Positions 17,402 to 25,149 of a stretch of DNA of 64,000 nucleotides are shown here, piece by piece (the stretch's first letter is position 1; each line of letters opens with the position of its first letter). The DNA lies in the NCBI GenBank assembly GCA_003635315.1, contig PYJD01000041.1:1-64000 (forward strand), in the 5' to 3' direction. Made by a program: the position numbers and the translations under genes. The stretch is from Candidatus Poribacteria bacterium. Lineage in GTDB: Bacteria; Poribacteria; WGA-4E; WGA-3G. The notes under the pieces are model-generated. The model ran no database searches and had not been told where the DNA came from. It saw nothing but the letters and a program-made list of their open reading frames with translations.

Positions 17402-18745
17402 ATGAAGATTCTTGTTGTTGATGATGAAAAGCTGAAATGTATGACGCTTCGAGATGATTTACGCGAATCAAATTACGATGTCATTGCTGTTGAATCGCCA
17501 TTAATTGGACTTCAACTATTACAGCAAGAACCATTTGATGTATTGGTGACAGATTTAAGAATGCCACAGATGCATGGAATTGATTTTCTAAAGAAGGTAA
17601 AAAAAGAACATCCACATATCACAGTAATTGTAATGACTGCCTATGCCAGTGTCGAAACTGCTGTCGAGGCACTAAGATTCGGTGCATATAATTATATTAA
17701 GAAACCATTCTCAAGTGGTGAATTAATATTGATGTTGGAGAAACTTAAGTCCTTAAAAGGAAAATCAACTATTCTTGATCCTTCAGAAAAAACAAAGTCA
17801 GATGATTCCGTACAAGAGCAATCTCTCTACCAAACACTTATTGGAGATAGTCAACAGATTCAAGAAATTTTTAGTCTCATTCCTAAAATATCAGCAGCAG
17901 ACAGTAATTTAATTATCTATGGTGAGGAAGGAACAGGAAAGTCTCTTTTAGCAAAAACTATCCACCTACGAAGTACCAGAAAACACGAACCTCTTGTAAG
18001 TTTGAACTGCTATGGAATGACTGAGGATGTAATTGACCAAGAGTTATTTGGGGGTGATACACGCCAAGGAAAAATACAATTAGCCAATAACGGAACTCTC
18101 TTCATTGCAAATATAGACTCAATTCCATCCCATTTACAAGCAAAACTTCTAACTGTATTAGATGATCGTTCTCTGGAATTGAATAATTCTAATAGAATTG
18201 ATATAGATATACGAATTATTTCTACTTCTCGTGAAAATTTAAAAGAGAAGGTCAAGTTGGATGAATTTATTGAAGATCTATATTATCAATTAAATGTGAT
18301 CCCTTTATTCCTACCACCACTACGCGAACGAAAAGGGGACATTCCGATGTTAATTAGTCATTTCTTAGATATATTCTCACCGAACCAACCAATCGGTATT
18401 GAGACTGAGGCAGTGAATCTTTTGACTGAATATCCGTGGCCTGGAAATATCAGTGAACTTGAAAATATAATTGAACGTCTTGTTACCATTAATTCTGGTA
18501 CAGATATTACCAGCGAAGATATTCCAATTGAATTAAAATTACCCACTCCACAGAAGTTTGATCAAGCATCAAATATTACATCCTTTCATGACATCATAAA
18601 ATCCACAGAGCGAGAATTGATTTCTTGGGCAATGCGGAAGACTGCTGGGAACAAAACTCGTGCAGCAAGACTCCTTTCGATGAAGCCTTCAACATTCCGC
18701 GACGCTCTTGCAAAACATTCGAGTCAGATTGATTTGGATAATTAG
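17402..18745 (+). CDS. NtrC-like response regulator with degenerate AAA+ domain
   Basis: 447 aa from ATG 17402 (AGGAG 8 bases upstream; GTG 17399 also possible). Receiver domain 1-115 has D7-D8, phosphoacceptor D51 in V-T-D-L-R-M-P, and K103. The AAA+ domain keeps Walker A (G174-E-E-G-T-G-K181-S). However, the segment between E-L-F-G and G-T-L-F is shortened and lacks the GAFTGA loop that contacts sigma54. The Walker B acids are replaced (G231-T-L-F-I-A236-N237-I in place of L-F-L-D-E-I). A Fis-type HTH (N-K-T-R-A-A-R-L-L-S-M) ends the protein. It is therefore likely a DNA-binding regulator that does not hydrolyse ATP or activate sigma54 in the usual way. Confidence 0.88.
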   Translation: MKILVVDDEKLKCMTLRDDLRESNYDVIAVESPLIGLQLLQQEPFDVLVTDLRMPQMHGIDFLKKVKKEHPHITVIVMTAYASVETAVEALRFGAYNYIKKPFSSGELILMLEKLKSLKGKSTILDPSEKTKSDDSVQEQSLYQTLIGDSQQIQEIFSLIPKISAADSNLIIYGEEGTGKSLLAKTIHLRSTRKHEPLVSLNCYGMTEDVIDQELFGGDTRQGKIQLANNGTLFIANIDSIPSHLQAKLLTVLDDRSLELNNSNRIDIDIRIISTSRENLKEKVKLDEFIEDLYYQLNVIPLFLPPLRERKGDIPMLISHFLDIFSPNQPIGIETEAVNLLTEYPWPGNISELENIIERLVTINSGTDITSEDIPIELKLPTPQKFDQASNITSFHDIIKSTERELISWAMRKTAGNKTRAARLLSMKPSTFRDALAKHSSQIDLDN

Positions 18746-18756
18746 AGAACTTTAGA

Positions 18757-19350
18757 ATGGATATTCTGGTGAAGAGGACTTTAATTCGAAGTGAATCACT
18801 TAAAAGAAGAAAAAAACTTCCATCTTCAACTCGAAAGTTATATAGTAAGAGGATTACCTTACATGTAATTAAATGGATCGAGAAAAATAATAAGATGGTT
18901 GACTGTGGTACTCCATATAGTGTAATGGTATATCTGAGTATGAAAAGTGAAGTAGATACACAGGGGTTGGTAGATTATCTCTTAAATACAGGTTATACAG
19001 TCATTGCACCTGTTGTGGATAATGTAAGTGGTATGTTAATTCCAAGACATATCAATAATCTTACCTCTGATCTTGTTCAACACAAACTTGGGATGCTCGA
19101 ACCCAATGAGAAATGTCCAGTTTTTCCAACTACACAATTAACGCATATTATAGTTCCTGGAATTGCATTTGATATGAATGGATTCCGATTGGGATATGGA
19201 AAGGGTTTCTATGATAGATTTCTACCCTCATGTCTGAATGTGAAAACAATTGGTCTGGCTTTTCAAACACAGCTCGTAGAGAATACTTATCCCCAATCTT
19301 GGGATATACCCGTGCAGCATATTTTTACTGAAAATGGCATACTTATCTAA
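18757..19350 (+). CDS. 5-formyltetrahydrofolate cyclo-ligase
   Basis: 197 aa, normal for the family. The N-terminus has basic residues and the R-x-x-x-x-S-x-x-Y layout; the nucleotide/substrate-binding signature is G-F-R-L-G-Y-G-K-G-F-Y-D-R-F-L near residue 148. It converts 5-formyl-THF to 5,10-methenyl-THF with ATP. It is the last gene of the EutN-kinase-regulator operon (11 bases after the regulator stop) and faces a convergent ComEA-like gene. Confidence 0.88.
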   Translation: MDILVKRTLIRSESLKRRKKLPSSTRKLYSKRITLHVIKWIEKNNKMVDCGTPYSVMVYLSMKSEVDTQGLVDYLLNTGYTVIAPVVDNVSGMLIPRHINNLTSDLVQHKLGMLEPNEKCPVFPTTQLTHIIVPGIAFDMNGFRLGYGKGFYDRFLPSCLNVKTIGLAFQTQLVENTYPQSWDIPVQHIFTENGILI

Positions 19351-19365
19351 TTTTATTTACTTCAA

Positions 19366-19797
19366 TCATTCAACATTTATATAGGGTCTAATTTTCTCTA
19401 AAGTCTTATCACCTATACCTTTCACACCAGTAAGATCCTCAACCGACTTAAAATCACTATTTTCCTTTCGATATTGAACAATTCGTTTTGCCATTTGAGG
19501 TCCAATACTTGGTAAAGTCTCAAGTTCTACTTCAGTAGCTGTGTTAATATTTAGAAGCGCAGGTACGGGATGTTTCTCAATTTCTTCTTTTCTGTCCTTA
19601 CTTATTTTTGTAGAAGTTTCTTCATTTGGAACGGCAATAAAATCTGGCTTGCCAAGGAATAATGCAGGATTATACCTTTTTATTCCCCAAAAAACTGTTC
19701 CAAGCAGTATCATTATTAGAAGGAATATCACAGAATTGAAATAATTCTTCGAAACTACGCCTTCGATTTTAGGTCGATTATCATTTTCTTTATTCAT
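19366..19797 (-). CDS. ComEA-type helix-hairpin-helix protein
   Basis: 143 aa. A membrane helix at about 22-42 (F-L-L-I-M-I-L-L-G-T-V-F-W) anchors it. A C-terminal tandem HhH domain (about 80-143) has N-I-N-T-A-x-x-x-E-L-x-x-L-P-S-I-G and V-K-G-I-G-D-K-T-L-E-K-I-R-P-Y, the ComEA DNA-binding signature. It may bind incoming DNA at the membrane during competence; no comEC is adjacent. It begins 8 bases after the stop of the adenosyltransferase gene, so they are probably cotranscribed. Confidence 0.85.
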   Translation of the reverse strand: MNKENDNRPKIEGVVSKNYFNSVIFLLIMILLGTVFWGIKRYNPALFLGKPDFIAVPNEETSTKISKDRKEEIEKHPVPALLNINTATEVELETLPSIGPQMAKRIVQYRKENSDFKSVEDLTGVKGIGDKTLEKIRPYINVE

Positions 19798-19805
19798 AGA
19801 ATTAG

Positions 19806-20348
19806 TTATGTCTTCCAGATTGGTTCAGATATATTTGATCTATTGTTTACTACTCTTGCAACTACGAACAATAGATCAGATAGTCGATTTAGACAAATAA
19901 TAATTTCTGGATTAATATCTACCTCTTTTGATAATCTAACAACACACCGTTCAGTCCTACGGCATACTGTTCTCGCTAAATGTAAAAGTCCACCAGCATT
20001 ACTCCCTCCAGGTAGGATAAAGTTTGTTAATGATGGTAATTCTTCTGACAAAGTATCAATTAGATTTTCCATTGTTACTGTAAAATCACCAGTGATCCGT
20101 ATTTCAGCGGATTTGCTATGGGATGCAGGGGTTGCTAAGTCAGCACCAAGTGAAAATAGGTGATTTTGAACGCATTCTAATACATCAGAAATATCTGATT
20201 CTTCTATCATTGTGTTTGCATAACCGATATACGCATTCAATTCATCGACTGTACCGATTGCTTCTATTTGTAAAGAGTCTTTGGTGATACGGGTTCCACC
20301 ATATAATGCAGTTTCACCTGTATCACCGAATTTTGTATAGATTTTCAT
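19806..20348 (-). CDS. Cob(I)alamin adenosyltransferase, PduO type
   Basis: 180 aa. The N-terminal K-I-Y-T-K-x-G-D-T-G-E-T-A-L-Y-G-G ATP-binding signature, T-V-D-E-L-N-A-Y-I-G, and the C-terminal R-T-V-C-R-R-T-E-R motif identify the PduO/MMAB ATR family. It transfers the adenosyl group of ATP to cob(I)alamin, making coenzyme B12. PduO enzymes often serve B12-dependent microcompartments, so its place 450 bases from an operon with a microcompartment pentamer is suggestive, though it is on the opposite strand. Confidence 0.92.
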   Translation of the reverse strand: MKIYTKFGDTGETALYGGTRITKDSLQIEAIGTVDELNAYIGYANTMIEESDISDVLECVQNHLFSLGADLATPASHSKSAEIRITGDFTVTMENLIDTLSEELPSLTNFILPGGSNAGGLLHLARTVCRRTERCVVRLSKEVDINPEIIICLNRLSDLLFVVARVVNNRSNISEPIWKT

Positions 20349-20392
20349 GATGTTTTATTCTATACTTTGTTTTGAAAGGAGTCAAAGAAATT

Positions 20393-21751
20393 ATGAGTGA
20401 TACCAATAAACATATTGAGAGTATAAACAGTATAATAGAAAATGTAGATGTTGTTGATTTACGAGTGCCAACTTCAGACACTCTCTTGGGTTCAGACCCG
20501 TTTCATAAGAAACCGAATTATTCTGCTGTATTAACTACAATTGAGACAAATACTGGTCATAAAGGCATTTCTGTTGCGTTTACCGCAGGTGCAGGTAATG
20601 ATTGGATTGCTTACGGAGTAAAGGATCTCGCAAAGCTTGTAACTGGGATAAATATGTCTTCATTCGTTAATGATCCTGGAGCATTTTTTAGATTGCTAAT
20701 TGATCATCATCAATTACGTTGGTTAGCAGATGGTGTCACTCGAATGGCAATTGGTAGTATCGTAAATGCTATGTGGGACTTATGGGCAAAACTTGTAGAG
20801 AAGCCATTATGGAAACTGCTTGTGGACTTACCTTCTGAGAAGATTGTTCAAAGTATTGATTGGCGTTATTTACAAGATGCATTGTCACCAAATGAGGGAC
20901 TGGAGATTCTTAATAGAAATTATGAATACAGAGAATTCCGTGAAAAAGCAATTACCGATATTGGACCAAAAGCATATTCTACTGCAGGTTGGCTTGGATT
21001 GACCGATGAACAAATCATTGAAACTGTTAATGAAGTCAAAGCGTCAGGTTTGGATTGTTTCAAGATGAAGGTAGGTCAGGATGTTAATTTTGATAAAAAA
21101 CGTCTTGCTTTTATTCGATCAGTGATAGGTGATGAATCTAAATTAATGCTCGATGCAAATCAGATATGGGGAGTTGATGAAGCAATTGCACACATGATGG
21201 AGTTATTTGACTTTAATCCAACATGGATTGAAGAACCAACTGCAAGAGATGATGTAATTGGTTTTGTTAAAATATCAAAATCATTAGAAAATTATGGTAT
21301 AGGTGTTGCTGCAGGAGAACAGGTCCCATCGCCAGTAATTTTCAAGCAACTAATAACCAGTGGTGGTATACAATTTTGTCAGATTGATGCGACCCGATTG
21401 GGTGGTGTGAATGACGTTCTTGCCGTAATTCTGATTGCTGCAAAATACGAAATTCCTGTATGTCCTCACGGAGGAGGAATTGGACTATGTAATATGATAC
21501 AACATTATGCTGTCTGGGATCAGATATGTGTAGCCGGTCATTCTGATACACAAGTTGTAGAATATTTGAATTTTTTACAAGATGATGTATTTATTCAACC
21601 AATACAGATTAGTAATGGTGCCTATGTGGTACCTTCAATTCCTGGATGGGGACTGGAGATGAATCCTAAATTTGTGGAAGATCATACATATCCAACCGGA
21701 TCAATTTGGAAAGATAGAGTGGAGTCAGGAGGCATTACTTTCCTTGCCTAA
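20393..21751 (+). CDS. Enolase-superfamily enzyme, L-fuconate dehydratase-like
   Basis: 452 aa from ATG 20393, with AAGGAG 11 bases upstream; a TTG at 20372 overlaps that site. The start V-D-L-R-V-P-T-S-D-T-L-L-G-S-D and the large size match the L-fuconate dehydratase (FUCD/ENOSF1) branch of the mandelate racemase subgroup. Catalytic Lys pair K224-M-K226, metal ligands D254 (L-D-A-N-Q), E280 (W-I-E-E-P-T) and E309 (A-A-G-E-Q), and the catalytic His in C-P-H-G-G-G-I-G are all visible. It would dehydrate L-fuconate to 2-keto-3-deoxy-L-fuconate. The HpcH aldolase gene on the opposite strand, ending 190 bases away, may act on such 2-keto-3-deoxy acids. Confidence 0.85.
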   Translation: MSDTNKHIESINSIIENVDVVDLRVPTSDTLLGSDPFHKKPNYSAVLTTIETNTGHKGISVAFTAGAGNDWIAYGVKDLAKLVTGINMSSFVNDPGAFFRLLIDHHQLRWLADGVTRMAIGSIVNAMWDLWAKLVEKPLWKLLVDLPSEKIVQSIDWRYLQDALSPNEGLEILNRNYEYREFREKAITDIGPKAYSTAGWLGLTDEQIIETVNEVKASGLDCFKMKVGQDVNFDKKRLAFIRSVIGDESKLMLDANQIWGVDEAIAHMMELFDFNPTWIEEPTARDDVIGFVKISKSLENYGIGVAAGEQVPSPVIFKQLITSGGIQFCQIDATRLGGVNDVLAVILIAAKYEIPVCPHGGGIGLCNMIQHYAVWDQICVAGHSDTQVVEYLNFLQDDVFIQPIQISNGAYVVPSIPGWGLEMNPKFVEDHTYPTGSIWKDRVESGGITFLA

Positions 21752-21938
21752 TTAATTCAAAATGGTATATGTCATCTTATCTATATGCTTTACCCAATAA
21801 TAATATAAATAACTCTCAATTTATAAGCGATTTTCCAGTTAGATATATATCTATGATTGCAGGAGTGAACTCCGATTCCCGACTATCATAGAACTCAGTA
21901 AGCAATTCAGAGAAGCAACCTGGCAACAACAGGTACAA

Positions 21939-22694
21939 TTAGGACATGGCATTTTCTGCAATTTGTTTATATGTAGAAGCACCTGCTGAAATCCAACCAC
22001 CTATACCTACAAGTAAGAACTGTACCCCAGCCTTAACATATTTCTCTACTGTATGATCTAATGCAAGTGTTCCTGCGATACGACCAGCATCTTGGATACG
22101 TGCCAGAGCAGAATCAATGGTGTCTTGAACATTATGATGACCAAGATTGCCAATATGTCCCATAGATGTAGCTAAATCTGATGGAGCTACAAAGAATACA
22201 TCAATATGGTCAACAGTGAGAATCTCATCTAAGTTATTAATGGCGACAATATCTTCAATTAACACGACAACCATAGTCTGAGAATTTGCCACCTCAAAGT
22301 AGTTTTCCACCCCATACCCTTGGCGACTTGTAAACATTCCCCTGTGTCCAATGGGAGCGAATTTTGTGCCATCAACCACATTCTGTGCTTCCGCTTTCGT
22401 ATTAACATGCGGCACAGCAATTCCCATTGCTCCACAATCCAATGTACGGTAGATTAATCCTTGATCATTTCGATTAACCCGGACGATCGAAGTCATCCCC
22501 CAAAGATCACATGCGCGGGTAAGATCCCCAATATTAGAGGCATTCACATTTCCATGTTCTCCTTCTAACCATACAGCATCAAACTCGTTTGGTCCGAAGT
22601 TATCTATATCATCTGGATTTGTTAACCCACTTATGACATAGGCAAGTTCACCATTAGATAGTTTCTGTTTTACTCGATTCTCTCTTATTTCCAT
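21939..22694 (-). CDS. HpcH/HpaI-family class II aldolase
   Basis: 251 aa. Motifs: W-L-E-G-E-H-G-N near residue 42, R-V-N-R-N, C-G-A-M-G-I-A-V-P-H-V, P-x-G-x-R-G, and the metal-binding I-E-D-I-V-A and V-A-P-S-D-L-A-T-S-M-G segments. The family cleaves 2-keto-3-deoxy acids such as 2-keto-3-deoxy-L-rhamnonate, releasing pyruvate. It is the last gene of a minus-strand run after the ceramidase-like gene (27-base gap). A role downstream of the fuconate dehydratase is inferred from proximity only. Confidence 0.87.
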   Translation of the reverse strand: MEIRENRVKQKLSNGELAYVISGLTNPDDIDNFGPNEFDAVWLEGEHGNVNASNIGDLTRACDLWGMTSIVRVNRNDQGLIYRTLDCGAMGIAVPHVNTKAEAQNVVDGTKFAPIGHRGMFTSRQGYGVENYFEVANSQTMVVVLIEDIVAINNLDEILTVDHIDVFFVAPSDLATSMGHIGNLGHHNVQDTIDSALARIQDAGRIAGTLALDHTVEKYVKAGVQFLLVGIGGWISAGASTYKQIAENAMS

Positions 22695-22721
22695 ATACTT
22701 TCTACCCTTTCTAATGTTATT

Positions 22722-24041
22722 TTATGCAAGAAAACTTGAAGGTAATAAATCGTGCACTGTATCAATAACAAGCTGTTCAACGCCTTGGGCAAATTTAGTT
22801 GGTTGTCCAAAATAAATCATTGCCCCACCACCTTCATATCCACCTTCTGCTAAAATTCTTTCAGATGGAATATAACCTGGAAAAGCATTTGAATAAGCTC
22901 CTACCCATAATCTGGATTTATCAAATTCTTTCTTGAGTCGCAACGAATAATCTACAACCACCTCACTTGCGAGAAAGACAATTGCTAAATCATCCCCAAA
23001 AGTCCATGCCTGAATTGGATAAGAAATATCTATTTTGATAGATTCACCTTTCTCTATCATTTCAAGGTGTTTTTCAGCATGATAACCAATTGCTCCACCA
23101 TGTGAGGCAAGTTCTTTCCATCCTTCAACTGTTGGAAGTTTATCAAACGGTAGATTTACTCTTTGTATACCACTTTCAGGTATGTCTGATAATCTTATGG
23201 CATCACGTTCAAGTTGATGAGACACCTCATGTGCAAGTGCTTTACCATGTTCTTTGGCATAGGCAAGTCGTGTTTCAAAGACCTCTTGCCCTCCCTGTGG
23301 CATAGCACGCATCCGAGATTCTGGATTTGCATCAGCACCACAACCAATGGTAATTAATGCTGTAGTTCCTGGATGTGTGAGTTGGATCTCTTCTTGTGCA
23401 TAACCTGCCCAATCCCCACAGATGTGGTTATCCGATCCAGCTAATGTCGTACAATGACATGCATAACTTACCCAAATTGCTGATAAATTTCCTTCACTAT
23501 CTGTGATTTGGATAACGGGTAAAGAATGATCAACCGGACCATCTTCAGTCCTTCTATTCTTTGCGAATCCCAATTCACCGATATTCCATCTCAAATGGCA
23601 AGGTTTCCTATTATCAAGTGCAGTAATTGCAATTGATTGTATCCAATCCTTCAACTGTTCTGTGTATTTGTCAATTGTAGCTTGTTCACCAGGTTTTATA
23701 TCAGATCCAAAAATAAACGCGGCAGAATTTGTTAGACAAGGTGCACTATGGGTATGTGTATAACATGCAACGATATTCTTACGTGGAATTCCAGTTTTTT
23801 CTCTGATCCGCTCTGACACCTCCTCAGTGAATTCATCGGGTAAACCACAATTCTCTACAGTAATCAAGATTACTGGATTTTGAACATCACTGCCAATTGC
23901 AAGTGCTTTTGCCCATATCCTTTGTATTATACCCTCAGATTCTGTACGCCTACTTCCATAACCATTTAAACGTATTGGGTAATCAGGTGTAATATCTACT
24001 TGAGCAACACCAACTTCAATATAATTATCTTTATCTGACAT
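22722..24041 (-). CDS. Neutral ceramidase-like (Ceramidase_alk N-domain) protein
   Basis: 439 aa, covering only the N-terminal domain; no signal peptide is seen. It has the start E-V-G-V-A-Q-V-D-I-T-P, the zinc-site motif Y-T-H96-T-H98-S-A-P, and C-H-C-T-T-L-A-G. In true ceramidases the nucleophile Ser is in G-D-V-S-P-N; here the matching stretch reads G-C-G-A-D-A-N-P, so the Ser is replaced by Ala. It may be a metal-dependent hydrolase on another amide or ester, or act otherwise. It sits between the ABC ATPase gene and the HpcH aldolase gene. Confidence 0.8.
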   Translation of the reverse strand: MSDKDNYIEVGVAQVDITPDYPIRLNGYGSRRTESEGIIQRIWAKALAIGSDVQNPVILITVENCGLPDEFTEEVSERIREKTGIPRKNIVACYTHTHSAPCLTNSAAFIFGSDIKPGEQATIDKYTEQLKDWIQSIAITALDNRKPCHLRWNIGELGFAKNRRTEDGPVDHSLPVIQITDSEGNLSAIWVSYACHCTTLAGSDNHICGDWAGYAQEEIQLTHPGTTALITIGCGADANPESRMRAMPQGGQEVFETRLAYAKEHGKALAHEVSHQLERDAIRLSDIPESGIQRVNLPFDKLPTVEGWKELASHGGAIGYHAEKHLEMIEKGESIKIDISYPIQAWTFGDDLAIVFLASEVVVDYSLRLKKEFDKSRLWVGAYSNAFPGYIPSERILAEGGYEGGGAMIYFGQPTKFAQGVEQLVIDTVHDLLPSSFLA

Positions 24042-24105
24042 ATATGTATACCTTAAAATTTGATTTTACTTTTTGTAGAAAATCTCCATATTGATTTGAC
24101 ACACA

Positions 24106-25023
24106 CTACACAATATCCATAACCTCTGCAAAGACATCTTCAAGCGAATGTTCTACTTCCTTTAATTGTCTGAGTTGAACACCAGTTTCATGAGCTATTT
24201 TAAAAAAGACAGTTCCTACGGTTCTCTCTTCTCTTGTTGATGTTACTCGCAAACGACCATCCGTTTTTACCTCAGTTGTAAATGAATGGTCCCCTAAAGT
24301 ATTAATAAATGTCTCACGATCACCGACTATTTTCAAATCAAACGTTTGTTTTTCATCTTTTCTTAATTCCTCTATATTCCCTTTAACTACAAGATTACCA
24401 TTAGATAGGGCAAATATCTCATGACATACAGATTCAACATCTGGAAGAAGATGTGATGATAAGATTACATTAATACCTTTATTTTCAGCAATGTCTTTTA
24501 TAAGCAATAGCATTTCCTCTCTACCAGCTGTATCCATCCCATTTGTTGGTTCATCAAGAAGTAATAATTTAGGATCATGTATTAAGGCTTGTGCTAATTT
24601 CACTCGTTGTCGCATACCTGTGGAATAACCACTGATTGGTCTATAACGTTCTTCGTCAATACCTACGTAAAATAATACCTCGTGTGCCCTTTGCATAGCA
24701 TCTTTTGTAGGCATTCCACAAATCTCACCAGCATATGAAACCAATTGAACAGCATTCATCTGTGGTATTAAACATTCATCCTCAGGCATATATCCTACCT
24801 GCTCACGTATTTCTTCCTGTTCCGATTTCACATCCAGACCGAATAGTTTTGCATCCCCTTGGGATGGTGTTACAAAGCCGAGAAGCATTTTTAGCAGTGT
24901 GCTTTTACCTGCTCCATTTGGACCGAGTAAGCCAATTGCACCACCCTCTAAATTTATTGACAGTTCATTTAATGCATGATTCGAACCGAAAATAACTGAA
25001 ACGTCTCTTACTTCTAATAGCAT
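24106..25023 (-). CDS. ABC transporter ATP-binding protein
   Basis: 305 aa from ATG 25023; an in-frame TTG at 25050 is possible, but neither has a clear Shine-Dalgarno. Walker A G-P-N-G-A-G-K-S-T, signature Y-S-T-G-M-R-Q-R-V, Walker B L-L-L-L-D-E-P and switch His in L-S-S-H-L are intact. The C-terminal 90 residues (after F-A-L-S-N-G-N) resemble the extension of ABC-2-type export ATPases. No permease gene is adjacent, so its membrane partner is elsewhere. Confidence 0.9.
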   Translation of the reverse strand: MLLEVRDVSVIFGSNHALNELSINLEGGAIGLLGPNGAGKSTLLKMLLGFVTPSQGDAKLFGLDVKSEQEEIREQVGYMPEDECLIPQMNAVQLVSYAGEICGMPTKDAMQRAHEVLFYVGIDEERYRPISGYSTGMRQRVKLAQALIHDPKLLLLDEPTNGMDTAGREEMLLLIKDIAENKGINVILSSHLLPDVESVCHEIFALSNGNLVVKGNIEELRKDEKQTFDLKIVGDRETFINTLGDHSFTTEVKTDGRLRVTSTREERTVGTVFFKIAHETGVQLRQLKEVEHSLEDVFAEVMDIV

Positions 25024-25149
25024 ATTATGATTGGTTATTAAATGTGTCAAACAATTAAAATGTAGCCAATATTCTATTGATTTCTGTCATGATCAGTAGA
25101 TTAACTTTGTGATATTTACTTATAATTTTTCATTCATAGAGTCTTGAAT

